Source: Pollutimonas thiosulfatoxidans
GTDB taxonomy: Bacteria > Pseudomonadota > Gammaproteobacteria > Burkholderiales > Burkholderiaceae_B
Length of the DNA: 64,000 nucleotides
Direction of reading: 5' to 3'
NCBI RefSeq assembly: GCF_004022565.1
Contig: NZ_CP022987.1
Location: forward strand, 1,612,001 to 1,676,000
Shown: one piece after another, positions 1-10,206 of the stretch
Position numbering within the stretch: position 1 is the stretch's first letter
Layout of the letters: each line of letters opens with the position of its first letter
Program-made: the position numbers and the translations under genes
Notes under the pieces: model-generated
What the model was told of the DNA's origin: nothing
The model's database searches: none
What the model saw: the letters and a program-made list of their open reading frames with translations, nothing else

Positions 1-195
1 GATCAGCACTGATCGGGCGGGGGCCGGGGCGCCGTCCAAATGCTGGGCAAATTCGGCGCTGGTCAGCGTCCGGTAATTGCGTCGTTTCAACCATAACAAC
101 TGTTGCTCGAAATTGGCCGGCGACACGGTGATCATGCCGTCCACTGGGCTAACATGGTGGTACATCAGCACAGGGACGCTGCGATTTCGACTCAT
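1..195 (-). CDS. Polysaccharide deacetylase family protein, N-terminal part (cut by window edge)
   Basis: Only the first 65 codons lie in the window; the rest runs past base 1. The translation opens MSRNRSVPVLMYHHV and continues into a stretch rich in QQLLWLKRR. The VLMYHHV segment is the usual first strand of NodB-type polysaccharide deacetylases, which remove N-acetyl groups from cell-surface glycans using a metal-bound Asp-His-His site. That catalytic part is outside the window. The ATG overlaps the stop of the upstream glycosyltransferase by 4 bases (ATGA), so the two are translationally coupled and probably work on the same surface polysaccharide. The family call rests on a short fragment. 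Confidence 0.7.
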   Translation of the reverse strand, partial: MSRNRSVPVLMYHHVSPVDGMITVSPANFEQQLLWLKRRNYRTLTSAEFAQHLDGAPAPARSVLI

Positions 196-1292
196 TGTTT
201 GCGCTCCGTAAGCCAACGGGTATAGCAGGATTCGATGCGCTCGGCCATGGCTTCGGCGCTGAAGCGCCCGGAAGCACGACAGAACTTCAAGCCTTCCTGC
301 CCCATCTGTCGACGCAGGGCGGGATCCGTGATTAGCCGCTCCAGGGCCTGAGTGAACGCCGCCGTATCGTCAAGCGGAACCAGCATACCGCTGACCCCGG
401 CATGCATCATTTCGGGCACGCCATCCACATCGGTGCCCACGACAGGCAAGCCGGCTGCACCCGCCTCGACGAAAGCCGTGCCCGATGCCTCGGTGCGCGT
501 GGCAAGCGCAAACACATCAAAGCCGGCCAGCAAATTGGGGACATCGCGGCGCGTGCCCATCAGGTGCACTCGCTTGTCCAGTTTTTTGGCGGCGACGTAA
601 TCGCGGACTTCCTCGAACACCGGCGACCCGCCACCCACCAGCACCAGGTGCACATTGGGGCTGGCCCGTATCAGGGGCTCCATGGCATCGATCAGGCTCT
701 TGTGACCTTTTTCCGCGCGCATGACCGCGACGCACCCCACCACGATGTCGTTCTGGGCCAGGCGCAGCTCTTCGCGCAGCGTGGAAGCCTCCGGTATGGG
801 TGGTATATCTACCGCCGGATAAACCGTTGCCACCTTGGTGGGATCTGCGCCTCGCGAGATCAGGTGATCTCGCACAAAATCGCTGGCCGTCGTCACCCGG
901 TGCGGAATGATGGTGTACGACAAGAGGGAGCCCACCTTCTTGGCCAGGTGTCGGGTACGGACAATAAGCGGCGTGCCCGCAAGCCGGGCCGCCAGGCCAG
1001 CCACTATGGTGTCGCGCCGGCTGTGCGTATTGAGCACATCGAATCGACCGCGACGCAGTACACCTCTTACCTTGACAAGGGTCTTGACGAAATTGACGGG
1101 TCCGTCCATGTAGGTGGTGTGCACCGTGAAGCCGGCCTCTCGCAAACGCTCGGCCAGCACGGCATGCGGCTGACATACGGCCTCGAGGTGATGGCCGCGC
1201 TCTCGCATGGCAATCATCATCCGGTAGATATATTGTTCTTGCCCACCAAAACTGGTGGCCGCTTCGGAATGCAGGATACGCAAGGGCGTCAT
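192..1292 (-). CDS. Glycosyltransferase family 4 (GT-B fold)
   Basis: A protein of 366 residues starting MTPLRILHSEAATSFGG. An upstream in-frame start would run back into dnaE; the chosen ATG shares one base with the dnaE stop (TGATG). The C-terminal half carries the retaining GT4 features: a VLVGGG strand, GTRRDVPNLLAGFDVFALAT, and an E-x7-E motif at about residues 268-276 (EASGTAFVE), which binds the sugar nucleotide. Such enzymes add sugars to lipopolysaccharide or exopolysaccharide at the cytoplasmic membrane face. The acceptor and donor cannot be read from sequence. It lies between dnaE and a polysaccharide deacetylase in one tightly packed minus-strand unit, which suggests envelope glycan modification. 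Confidence 0.85.
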   Translation of the reverse strand: MTPLRILHSEAATSFGGQEQYIYRMMIAMRERGHHLEAVCQPHAVLAERLREAGFTVHTTYMDGPVNFVKTLVKVRGVLRRGRFDVLNTHSRRDTIVAGLAARLAGTPLIVRTRHLAKKVGSLLSYTIIPHRVTTASDFVRDHLISRGADPTKVATVYPAVDIPPIPEASTLREELRLAQNDIVVGCVAVMRAEKGHKSLIDAMEPLIRASPNVHLVLVGGGSPVFEEVRDYVAAKKLDKRVHLMGTRRDVPNLLAGFDVFALATRTEASGTAFVEAGAAGLPVVGTDVDGVPEMMHAGVSGMLVPLDDTAAFTQALERLITDPALRRQMGQEGLKFCRASGRFSAEAMAERIESCYTRWLTERKQ

Positions 1293-4200
1293 CAATAATT
1301 TACCTCGATAGCCTCTGCCAGCGCCCAATCTTCCAGTTGTTCCAGCATGGTGTCGGCCATGCGTACCCGCCAATCTTCGCCCAGCCTGACCGTGCACAGA
1401 TAGTCTTCCCGTTTCAGACGGATTTCCACCGGTACACCAGGCACGCCATTTTCAGGCTCTGCGCGAAAGGGGTTGAGCAGTTGGCGCAAGCGCTGTGCAT
1501 CAGCGTTGCCGTTCAGGGTAATGCGCAAACTGCGTGCGCGCGCTTCGCGGGCCAATTGCAGGTCGTAGACCGACTCGGCCGACACACGCAAACCGCCTGA
1601 GTAATCATCATTGCTTACCTTGCCGTGAACGATGATAAGGCGATCTTCCTTTAGACGGTTGCGATGCTGCTCGTACAGTTCGTTGAAAACGGCGACCTCA
1701 ACCTGTGCAGAGCCATCGTCCAGGACGGCATAAAGCATGCGGCCTCGTCGTGTCATTTTCGGCCGTACGGAAGCCAGCACCCCGGCAAACCATTGCGGGC
1801 TCCGGGCTGCCTCGAGACGCGCGAGCGGCCTGGGAGCAAAACGCCTTACTTCGTCGCGCCAGGCGTCGAACAGATGGCCGCTGAAGAAAAACCCCAGTGC
1901 GGCCTTTTCCTGCGTCAGGCGGGTCTGCAGATCCCATGGCGCCACTTTGGCCAGCTCGCCTTCGACGATATCGTTGGCATCGTCCGCAAACAGCGAGACC
2001 TGATTGGCGCTGCGCTCGGCCTGCTCGGCCGCTTCAATGGCATTACCCACCGTAGCAAGCAAGGCGGCCCGGTTCTCTTCGATTTGATCGAAGGCTCCGG
2101 CACGAATAAGCGCTTCGATGCTGCGACGATTGACACTGTGCCGGTCGATTCGGCGGCAGAAGTCAAACAAGCTGGTGTAAGGCCCGCCTTCCTGACGGGC
2201 ACGGATGATCTCCTCGACCGCGCCCTGGCCCGTCCCCTTGATGGCCCCCAGGCCGTAGCGCATGGTGCGAGGCGGCTCGCCGCGGGCCGCATGTTCATCG
2301 GGCACCGGCTCAAATCGGTAAGCCGACGTGTTGACATCAGGGGGGAGGACTTGCACGCCGTTGGCAAGCGCATCCTTCCAGAAGATTTGCACCTTGTCGG
2401 TATCGTCCATATCGGAAGATAAGGTGGCCGCGAGAAACTCGGCTGGATGATGGGCCTTGAGCCAGGCTGTCTGGTAGGCGATCAAGGCATAGGCGGCGGA
2501 GTGACTCTTGTTGAAACCGTACCCGGCAAATTTCTCCATCAGGTCAAATAACTTGACGGCCAGCTTCGCGTCGTAGCCCTTCTCGACGGCACCCTTCTCG
2601 AAGATGCTGCGATGCTTGGCCATTTCTTCGGCCTTCTTTTTGCCCATCGCGCGGCGCAGGAGGTCGGCGCCGCCAAGGGTGTATCCCCCCACGATCTGGG
2701 AGATCAGCATCACCTGTTCTTGATAAACAATGACGCCGTAAGTGCTTTTGAGTACCGGCTCGAGATCCTTGTGGAAATAATCGACCTCGGCTCGGCCATG
2801 CTTGCGGTTGACGAAGTCGACCACCATGCCGGACTCGAGCGGCCCGGGCCGATACAGCGCCAGCATGGCGATGATGTCTTCAAAGGTGTTGGGCCGCAGA
2901 TTCTTGAGCAGCTCTTTCATGCCGCGCGACTCAAGCTGGAATACCGCCGTGGTATTGCCGTCGGACAACAGCTTGTAGGCTTGCGGATCATCGAGCGGCA
3001 ACGCCATGATGTCGAAGTCGCGCTGCTGTGGATTGAACTGACGGACGTAGCGAACCGCCCAATCGAGTATCGTCAGGTTGCGCAGGCCCAGGAAGTCAAA
3101 CTTGACCAGGCCGGCCGCTTCGACGTCGTCTTTATCGAACTGCGAAACGGCGTTGCTGTCCACACCGGGTTGGCAATACAGCGGGCAAAAGTCGGTAAGC
3201 TTGCCTGGGGCTATCAGCACGCCTCCGGCGTGCATGCCTACGTTGCGGGTCAGCCCTTCCAGGGGCCGCGCCAGGTCGATCAGCGCGCGCACTTCTTCGT
3301 CCTGATCGTAGCGCTCCTTGAAGGCAGGCTCGTCGGCCAGCGTGCGCTCCAGCGTCCAGGGGTCCGCGGGGCTGAAAGGGATCAGTTTGGACAGGGTGTC
3401 GCACAAGGAGTAAGGCATCTCGAGCACACGCCCGACGTCGCGCACCACCGCCTTGGCACCCAGCGTTCCGAAGGTGGCGATCTGGCTGACAGCCTCCTTG
3501 CCGTACTTTTGCTTCACGTAGTCGATAACACGTTCGCGGTTGTCCTGGCAGAAGTCGATGTCGAAGTCAGGCATGGATACCCGTTCGGGGTTCAGGAAAC
3601 GTTCGAACAGCAGGTCGTAGCGTATGGGATCAAGGTCGGTGATGCCCAGCGAGTACGCCACCAGCGAACCGGCACCGGAGCCTCGCCCGGGGCCTACCGG
3701 CACGCCGTTATTCTTGCCCCAGTTGATGAAGTCGGCCACGATCAGGAAGTAACCTGGAAAGCCCATCCCGATGATGGTCTTGCATTCCCATCGCAAGCGT
3801 TCCAGATACTGCGGATAACGGGCCTGCCGCTCGGCCTCATCCGGGAATAGCTGCTGCATGCGCAAGGCCAGCCCCTCTTCGGCCAACTGAGCCATGTGGT
3901 CGTCCAGCGTGATGCCATCGGGCGTTGGAAAATCCGGGAGACGCGGGCGGTCAAGCACCAGCGTGAGGTTGCACCGCTTGGCGATCTCCACCGCATTGGC
4001 CAGGGCCACGGGCACATCGGCAAAGCGCTGCACCATCTCTTCGGTGCTCAGCAGGTACTGCTGCTGGGTAAAGCGCCGCACCCGCCGGGCATTACCCAAT
4101 TGTTCGCCTTCGGCGATACAGACGCGGGCTTCGTGCGCACGAAAATCCGTGGCTTCGAGAAACTGCACGGGGTGCGTGGCCACCACCGGCAGGTCGAGCG

Positions 4201-4780
4201 ATGCCGCCACGCGCATGGCGGCCTGTACATAGGTTTCGTCGCCCTCGTGGCCGCTACGCTGCAATTCAATGTAGTAACTGCCCGGGAAGGATTTGGCCCA
4301 CTGGCCCGCAGCCGCCGCAGCCTCGTCCATGTTGCCTGCCTCGAGCAACTGGCCAACATCGCCCGCACGCCCGCCCGACAGGACGATCAGTCCGCTACGG
4401 CCTTGCAGCCATTCGCGCCGCAATTCGGCCCGCCCCCGGTACTGGTTGTCCAGCCAGGCCTGGCTGAGAAGCTCGCACAGCGACAAATAACCCTGCTGTG
4501 AACTGGCCAGCAGCAAGAGCCGATAAGGCTTGTCGCGATCATGTTCGTTCTGTAGCCACACATCGCAACCGGCAATGGGCTTGATGCCGGCCGTCCGCGC
4601 CGCCTTGTAGAACTTGATGAGACCAAAGAGATTGGACAGGTCGGTGATCGCCATGGCCGGCTGGCCGAATTGCGCCGCCCGCTTGACCAGGTCGGGAATG
4701 CGCGCGATACCGTCTACGACCGAAAACTCGGTATGGACACGCAAATGGACGAAAGCGGGTGGGGTGTTGGCATCAATCAT
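1292..4780 (-). CDS. dnaE: DNA polymerase III alpha subunit
   Basis: A protein of 1162 residues, the usual length for the replicative polymerase DnaE, which extends primers on both strands within the Pol III holoenzyme. The N-terminus has the PHP domain (HLRVHTEFSVVDGI). The catalytic palm includes the acidic motif PDFDIDFCQDNR near residue 400 and the upstream GPGRGSGAGSLVAYSLGI loop. Tandem helix-hairpin-helix and OB-fold regions follow towards the C-terminus. The ATG at 4780 gives MIDANTPPAFVHLRVH. It is the last large gene after hrpA on the same strand, with a 48-base gap, and is followed directly by a glycosyltransferase whose start overlaps its stop by one base. Confidence 0.98.
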   Translation of the reverse strand: MIDANTPPAFVHLRVHTEFSVVDGIARIPDLVKRAAQFGQPAMAITDLSNLFGLIKFYKAARTAGIKPIAGCDVWLQNEHDRDKPYRLLLLASSQQGYLSLCELLSQAWLDNQYRGRAELRREWLQGRSGLIVLSGGRAGDVGQLLEAGNMDEAAAAAGQWAKSFPGSYYIELQRSGHEGDETYVQAAMRVAASLDLPVVATHPVQFLEATDFRAHEARVCIAEGEQLGNARRVRRFTQQQYLLSTEEMVQRFADVPVALANAVEIAKRCNLTLVLDRPRLPDFPTPDGITLDDHMAQLAEEGLALRMQQLFPDEAERQARYPQYLERLRWECKTIIGMGFPGYFLIVADFINWGKNNGVPVGPGRGSGAGSLVAYSLGITDLDPIRYDLLFERFLNPERVSMPDFDIDFCQDNRERVIDYVKQKYGKEAVSQIATFGTLGAKAVVRDVGRVLEMPYSLCDTLSKLIPFSPADPWTLERTLADEPAFKERYDQDEEVRALIDLARPLEGLTRNVGMHAGGVLIAPGKLTDFCPLYCQPGVDSNAVSQFDKDDVEAAGLVKFDFLGLRNLTILDWAVRYVRQFNPQQRDFDIMALPLDDPQAYKLLSDGNTTAVFQLESRGMKELLKNLRPNTFEDIIAMLALYRPGPLESGMVVDFVNRKHGRAEVDYFHKDLEPVLKSTYGVIVYQEQVMLISQIVGGYTLGGADLLRRAMGKKKAEEMAKHRSIFEKGAVEKGYDAKLAVKLFDLMEKFAGYGFNKSHSAAYALIAYQTAWLKAHHPAEFLAATLSSDMDDTDKVQIFWKDALANGVQVLPPDVNTSAYRFEPVPDEHAARGEPPRTMRYGLGAIKGTGQGAVEEIIRARQEGGPYTSLFDFCRRIDRHSVNRRSIEALIRAGAFDQIEENRAALLATVGNAIEAAEQAERSANQVSLFADDANDIVEGELAKVAPWDLQTRLTQEKAALGFFFSGHLFDAWRDEVRRFAPRPLARLEAARSPQWFAGVLASVRPKMTRRGRMLYAVLDDGSAQVEVAVFNELYEQHRNRLKEDRLIIVHGKVSNDDYSGGLRVSAESVYDLQLAREARARSLRITLNGNADAQRLRQLLNPFRAEPENGVPGVPVEIRLKREDYLCTVRLGEDWRVRMADTMLEQLEDWALAEAIEVNY

Positions 4781-4828
4781 GGACCGAATTGTACCCAGCC
4801 TTAGCGTTATTGGAGCTGCCGCGCCGAC

Positions 4829-7800
4829 CTAGCGCTGCATTGCCGCCCAGGCCTTTTGCAGGCGCTTTACCGATACCGGCATAGGCGTGCGCAGTTCCTG
4901 GGCGAACAGAGCCACACGCAACTCCTCGAGCAGCCATCGAAACGCCTCCAGTTGCGCATCGGCATTGCCCTGCAGGGCCACCGCGGCGCGCTGGTATTGA
5001 GCCACCAACGGCGCCATCTCGGCCATCAGCTTGGCATCACGCGCAGGATCGGCACGCAACTTGTCTATACGCACCTGGGCCGCCTTCAGGTAGCGTGGGT
5101 AGTGTGCCAGTTGCTGATAGGGTGTGTCGCGCAGAAACCATTTTCCCATCAGGCGCGACTGCTGCGCCTGCAAATCGGCGTATGCGCCGGCATGCGGCTT
5201 GGCCTGCGGCAGCTTCTTCTGCAACGCCGACCACTCCATGAGTATCTGCTTGGTCAGGCGGCCAACTTCTTGCGCCAGAAGGCCCAGGCGCGACTTGCCC
5301 TCATTGCGTCTCAATTCGAAAGCAGCCTGGTCCGAAGGCCAGGGCTCGGCAAGGCAGGCCTGATCCAGTGCGCAATCAATAATCTGATTGCGGAGCTCTT
5401 CCTGTGTGCCCAGCGACATATAAAGCATGCTCATCGTGGTCAGCTCAGGCAGATTCTTTTCAAGGAACTTCACCTGCTCGCGCAGTCCCAAGCGAAACAG
5501 GCGGCGCAAGCCTGCCCGATGCCGTTGGCGAGCCTGCGCCGGATCATCAAATACGTCCAGATCGCAATGGGTTTGCCTGTCAACCAGCGCGGGATAGCCC
5601 ACAAACGATTGTCCCTTGCGGCGTATTTCCATGATCTCGGGTAGCGGGCCAAACGACCACTCGGTCAACTGCTCATGAGACAGGGCCTGGGCAACCTGGT
5701 CGTCCCGGGCCGCAAACTGCTGAAAGGAAGCCTGCGCTTGCTTGCCGTGCTCTGCCTTGAGTTGATCCAGGTTGCGCCCGCCCGAAAGCATGCGCCCATG
5801 CTCGTCCACCACTTTGAAGTTCATGAACAAATGGGCCGGCAAGGTTTCGGGCTTGAAATCACTGCGGGCCGGACGCTGCTTCACTTGCTCCCACATGTCG
5901 GCGCTGATCGCCTCCAGCAGGCCCCGGTCCGGATCGGCGGCCCTGTCGAACCAACGCTCATAAAAACCCGCTGCATAATCGGGCAAAGGCACACAATGGC
6001 GCCGTATTTTCTGAGGCAAGGATTTAAGCAGCAGATGAACCTTTTCCTTCAGCATGCCGGGCACCAGCCACTCGCAGCGCAAGGGGTCGATTTGGTTCAA
6101 AGCAAACAGAGGCACGGTCAAGGTCGCGCCGTCTCGCACGGAACCGGGTTCGAAATGATAATCGAGCGCCATCTCGACGCCATGCCACACGACCTTGCGC
6201 GGGAATATCTCGGTGGTGATGCCGGCGGCATCATGCCGCATCAGCGCATCGCGACTCAGCAACAAGGCCTTTGATTCTTCCTTGGACAGGCCTTTATGCC
6301 ATTTCTCCAGGGTCGCGCTCTGGTAGACATCCGCAGGAATTTTCTGATCGTAGAAGGCGAAAATCAGGCTGTCATCCACCAGAATGTCCGGCCGCCGCGT
6401 CTGGTGCTCGAGTTTCTCGATGGCCAGAATCAGTTTTCGGTTTTCCCGCAGGAAGGGCAAGGAGACATCGATCTCTCCCGTCATCAGTCCCTGCCGGATG
6501 AACAGTTCCCGTGCTTGCGCCGGATCTATCCGACCAAAGTGGACACGCCTGCCGTTGTAGACCTGCAAGCCATAGAGCGTCGCCCTTTCATTGGCAACGA
6601 CCTGGCCGGCTTTCCGGTCCCACCTCGGGTCGGACCAGTTACGGCGCAGCAAATGTCCACCCACTTTTTCCAGCCAGACCGGGTCGATGCGGGCAACGCA
6701 GCGGGCGTACAGACGCGTGGTTTCGACCAGTTCTGCCGCGACGATCCAACGGCCCGCCTTGCGCACCAGGCGCGACCCGGGGTGGATATGAAAGCGGATT
6801 TCCCGCGCGCCCTGATAGGTGCCGCTTTCTTCCGACTTCAAGCCGATATTACCGAGCAAACCGGACAAGAGCGCCATGTGGGTCTGTTCATAAGTCGCTT
6901 CGCTGGTGTTCATGCGCCAACCCTGTTCGCCGACCAGGCCGGATAGCTGACTGTGGACATCGCGCCATTCCCGCAGGCGCAGCGGCGAGAGGAAATTCTG
7001 GCGTAATAGCGCAACCAGCTTGCGTTGCGAGCCTTTGTGCTCTACTTGTTCGCCATACCAGCGCCATAGCTTGAGGTAGGAGATGAATTCGGACTTATCG
7101 TCGCCGAACTTGGCATGGGCCGCTTCGGAAGCCTCGCGCTCCTGCATCGGCCGGTCGCGGGGATCCTGTACCGACAGCGCCGAGGCGATGATAAGGATCT
7201 CGGCGAGGCATTGCTGGTCGCGGGCGGCCAAAATCATGCGGGCCAGCCGCGGATCCACCGGTAAACGGGCCAGCGCCCGACCGGTATCGGTCAGTGTCTG
7301 CTGCTCGTCCAGCGCGCCCAGTTCCTGCAACTGCTGATAGCCATCGGCCACTGCACGGCCGGAGGGGCGATCGACAAAGGGGAATACTTCGATATCGTCC
7401 AGCTTGAGCGCCTTCATGCGCAAGATCACCGAAGCCAACGAAGAGCGCAATATCTCGGGGTCGGTAAAGGCCGCCCGCTGCTTGAAATCAGCCTCGTCGT
7501 ACAAGCGCACGCATACGCCCGGCCCTATGCGCCCACAACGCCCCGCCCGCTGATTCGCCGAAGCCTGGCTGATGGGCTCGATGCGCAGCTGCTCCACCTT
7601 GTTGCGCCACGAATAGCGCTTCACACGCGCCAGGCCGCTATCGACCACGTAGCGTATGCCGGGCACCGTAAGCGAGGTTTCAGCCACGTTGGTGGCCAGC
7701 ACCACGCGTCGGCCGCTGCCTTCGGGATGAAAAATGCGCTCTTGCTCAGCCTGGGACAAACGGGCATAGAGCGGCAACACTTCTGTGCCCGGGGGGTGAT

Positions 7801-8707
7801 GTTTGCGCAAGGCCTCGACGGTCTCACGAATCTCGCGCTCGCCGGGGAGGAACACCAGGATATCGCCCCGTCCGTGGCGTGCGCACTCATCCACACCCTC
7901 GACCACGGCGTCAATCAGATCGCGCTCCTCATCACTGGACGTCCGCTTGCCAGCCGCCTCGCCCGGAGCCGGCTCTTCATCCGCACGTACCGGTCGGTAG
8001 AGTATGTCCACGGGGTACAGGCGGCCCGACACCTCGATCACCGGGGCAGGCTTGCCGGCTAGGCCGAAATGCTGCGCAAAGCGGTCGGCATCTATGGTTG
8101 CCGAGGTAATGATCAATTTCAGATCCGGCCGCCGCGGCAGCAATTGCCGCAGGAATCCCAGCAGAAAATCGATATTCAGGCTGCGCTCATGGGCCTCATC
8201 AATAATGATGGTGTCGTAGCGCCTTAGCAGCGGGTCGCGCTGAGACTCGGCAAGCAGTATTCCGTCCGTCATCAGCTTGATGGCGGCGTTGGGTCCGGTC
8301 TTGTCGTTGAAGCGGATCTGATAACCGACCCAGTCGCCCAGTTCGGTGTTCAGCTCTTGCGCGATGCGCTTGGCCACTGAGGTGGCCGCCAGACGGCGCG
8401 GCTGGGTGTGGCCTATCATTTTTTCCAGGCCGCGCCCAAGTTCCAGGCAGATCTTGGGTAACTGCGTGGTCTTGCCTGAACCCGTCTCACCACAGACAAT
8501 GATGACCTGGTTCGCCTTGATGGCCGCAGCGATATCGTCGCGGCGCGCGCTGACGGGCAGGTCTTCCGGGTAACTTACCGAAGGCAGGGCGCGGGCCGCG
8601 CGCGCTGCAGCCGGTGGGCGACGAACAGAAGCAGCACCGGCGGGCCTGGAGGCACGCTTGCTACCTGGTATGTGTGGGTTTTCCGACAAATTGACAAACT
8701 CTTGCAT
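4829..8707 (-). CDS. hrpA: ATP-dependent RNA helicase HrpA (DEAH box)
   Basis: A protein of 1292 residues, close to the roughly 1300 of Escherichia coli HrpA. Visible helicase motifs are the Walker A GETGSGKTTQLPK, DEAHERSLN, the TSATID motif and QRAGRCGR, followed by HA2, OB-fold and the long HrpA-specific C-terminal region. HrpA unwinds RNA and has been linked to mRNA processing and to rescue of stalled ribosomes. The reading frame stays open upstream to 8908, but that would overlap the divergent argA, so I chose the ATG at 8707 (MQEFVNLSENPHIPGSK). It shares a 77-base intergenic region with argA that contains an AT-rich promoter-like core. Confidence 0.95.
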   Translation of the reverse strand: MQEFVNLSENPHIPGSKRASRPAGAASVRRPPAAARAARALPSVSYPEDLPVSARRDDIAAAIKANQVIIVCGETGSGKTTQLPKICLELGRGLEKMIGHTQPRRLAATSVAKRIAQELNTELGDWVGYQIRFNDKTGPNAAIKLMTDGILLAESQRDPLLRRYDTIIIDEAHERSLNIDFLLGFLRQLLPRRPDLKLIITSATIDADRFAQHFGLAGKPAPVIEVSGRLYPVDILYRPVRADEEPAPGEAAGKRTSSDEERDLIDAVVEGVDECARHGRGDILVFLPGEREIRETVEALRKHHPPGTEVLPLYARLSQAEQERIFHPEGSGRRVVLATNVAETSLTVPGIRYVVDSGLARVKRYSWRNKVEQLRIEPISQASANQRAGRCGRIGPGVCVRLYDEADFKQRAAFTDPEILRSSLASVILRMKALKLDDIEVFPFVDRPSGRAVADGYQQLQELGALDEQQTLTDTGRALARLPVDPRLARMILAARDQQCLAEILIIASALSVQDPRDRPMQEREASEAAHAKFGDDKSEFISYLKLWRWYGEQVEHKGSQRKLVALLRQNFLSPLRLREWRDVHSQLSGLVGEQGWRMNTSEATYEQTHMALLSGLLGNIGLKSEESGTYQGAREIRFHIHPGSRLVRKAGRWIVAAELVETTRLYARCVARIDPVWLEKVGGHLLRRNWSDPRWDRKAGQVVANERATLYGLQVYNGRRVHFGRIDPAQARELFIRQGLMTGEIDVSLPFLRENRKLILAIEKLEHQTRRPDILVDDSLIFAFYDQKIPADVYQSATLEKWHKGLSKEESKALLLSRDALMRHDAAGITTEIFPRKVVWHGVEMALDYHFEPGSVRDGATLTVPLFALNQIDPLRCEWLVPGMLKEKVHLLLKSLPQKIRRHCVPLPDYAAGFYERWFDRAADPDRGLLEAISADMWEQVKQRPARSDFKPETLPAHLFMNFKVVDEHGRMLSGGRNLDQLKAEHGKQAQASFQQFAARDDQVAQALSHEQLTEWSFGPLPEIMEIRRKGQSFVGYPALVDRQTHCDLDVFDDPAQARQRHRAGLRRLFRLGLREQVKFLEKNLPELTTMSMLYMSLGTQEELRNQIIDCALDQACLAEPWPSDQAAFELRRNEGKSRLGLLAQEVGRLTKQILMEWSALQKKLPQAKPHAGAYADLQAQQSRLMGKWFLRDTPYQQLAHYPRYLKAAQVRIDKLRADPARDAKLMAEMAPLVAQYQRAAVALQGNADAQLEAFRWLLEELRVALFAQELRTPMPVSVKRLQKAWAAMQR

Positions 8708-8735
8708 GAAACGTAATGGAAGCGGGTAGTCCGTT

Positions 8736-8743
8736 ATTATAAT
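8736..8743. promoter_or_regulatory. Candidate divergent promoter core between hrpA and argA
   Basis: The sequence ATTATAAT reads as a consensus -10 hexamer TATAAT on both strands (8738-8743 plus, 8736-8741 minus). It sits in the middle of the 77-base gap between the divergent hrpA and argA starts. No good -35 box is visible at 16-18 bases on either side, so this is only a candidate. Confidence 0.4.
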
Positions 8744-8784
8744 TTTGGACGGACACAACCCCTGCTGAGACTTTACACTGCCAT

Positions 8785-10143
8785 ATGACCACCATCGAAC
8801 CCGACCCCACGCTATCCGCGCAAGACGCGCCCGAATTCGCTCCGGCTCAGTTCGTGCGATGGTTTCGCGAGGTCGCCCCGTATGTCCACGACTTCCGGGG
8901 CAAGACATTCGTCGTCGCCTTCGGTGGCGAACTGGTCAGCGACGGCGCACTGAATGCCCTGATACAAGACTTGTCGCTGCTTTCGGCACTGGGCGTCAAA
9001 CTGGTGCTGGTGCATGGCTCGCGCCCGCAGGTAAACGAACAGCTTAAATTAAAAGGCTACCAGACACAATTCGGCCGGGGCACCGAGCCCACCAGCGCCG
9101 AAGCGCTGGAGTGCGCCAAAGAGGCCGCGGGTGAAATCCGGCTCGACATCGAAGCGTCATTCAGCCAGGGCTTGCCCAACACCCCGATGTCGCATGCGCA
9201 AATACGTGTCATTTCGGGCAACTTCGTCACCGCACGCCCCGTAGGCGTGATAGACGGCCTGGATTACAAACACGCCGGCGCGGTGCGCAAGATGGATATC
9301 GACGCCATCAAGAACAGCATCAACCAGGGCTCCATTGTGCTGCTGTCTCCCCTGGGCTTCTCGCCTACGGGAGAGGCGTTCAACCTGGCCATGGAAGACC
9401 TGGCCACCAGCGCTGCCATCGCACTGCGCGCGGAAAAGCTTATTTTCCTGACGCAGGACCGCACGGTGCTTGATACGGACGGCACGGTCGATACCGAGTT
9501 GGCCCGCGAAGACGCTGATCGTATTCTGGCCTCGGGCACACTGGATGAAGATACCTCGTCATTTCTGACGCATGCCTCGCGGGCGGTCAAACGCGGCGTG
9601 GCCCGCGCCCATTTGGTGCCCTACACACTGGACGGCAGCATACTGCTCGAGATCTTCACCCACGACGGGGTGGGCACCATGGTGGTCGAAGACACGCTGG
9701 ACGACCTGCGGCCTGCCTCGGTCGACGATGTCGGCGCCATCGTCCAACTGATCGAGCCCCTGGAAGCGGACGGCACCCTGGTGCCTCGGGGCCGTTCAGT
9801 CATCGAGCGCGATGTGGAAAAGTTCACTGTGCTGGAGCACGATGGCGTCATTTACGGCTGCGTCGCGATCATTCCCTACCCTAACGACCACATGGCCGAA
9901 ATGGCTTGCCTGATCGTACAGCCCGAGTGGCAGGGTGCTGGCGAAGGCGAAATACTGCTGCGTCACGCCGAAGGCCGCGCGCGGGCCATAGGTGCCCGGC
10001 GCCTGTTCGTCTTGACGACCCGTACCTCGCACTGGTTCATCAAGCGTGGCTTCGTGCAAGGTGGCGTGGCCGACTTGCCCAAAGAGCGCCAGGCCCATTA
10101 CAACCGTTCGCGCAACAGTCTGATCTTCATCAAGCGCCTCTAG
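8785..10143 (+). CDS. argA: Amino-acid N-acetyltransferase (N-acetylglutamate synthase)
   Basis: A protein of 452 residues with an amino-acid-kinase-like domain (about residues 30-290, beginning YVHDFRGKTFVVAFGGE) and a C-terminal GNAT acetyltransferase domain (about 305-450, with the acetyl-CoA loop in QPEWQGAGEGEILLRHAE). This is the classical ArgA architecture. The enzyme transfers acetyl from acetyl-CoA to glutamate, the first step of arginine synthesis, and in this family the kinase-like domain normally senses arginine. I see no Shine-Dalgarno sequence before the ATG, which lies next to a TACACT hexamer, so translation may be weak or close to leaderless. The next gene downstream encodes the Fe(II)-trafficking protein. 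Confidence 0.95.
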   Translation: MTTIEPDPTLSAQDAPEFAPAQFVRWFREVAPYVHDFRGKTFVVAFGGELVSDGALNALIQDLSLLSALGVKLVLVHGSRPQVNEQLKLKGYQTQFGRGTEPTSAEALECAKEAAGEIRLDIEASFSQGLPNTPMSHAQIRVISGNFVTARPVGVIDGLDYKHAGAVRKMDIDAIKNSINQGSIVLLSPLGFSPTGEAFNLAMEDLATSAAIALRAEKLIFLTQDRTVLDTDGTVDTELAREDADRILASGTLDEDTSSFLTHASRAVKRGVARAHLVPYTLDGSILLEIFTHDGVGTMVVEDTLDDLRPASVDDVGAIVQLIEPLEADGTLVPRGRSVIERDVEKFTVLEHDGVIYGCVAIIPYPNDHMAEMACLIVQPEWQGAGEGEILLRHAEGRARAIGARRLFVLTTRTSHWFIKRGFVQGGVADLPKERQAHYNRSRNSLIFIKRL

Positions 10144-10206
10144 TCCGGCACGCTGGCGCCTCGGTACAATAGGCAGTCAGTCAACTCGTTTTATAAGGTG
10201 TGTTCC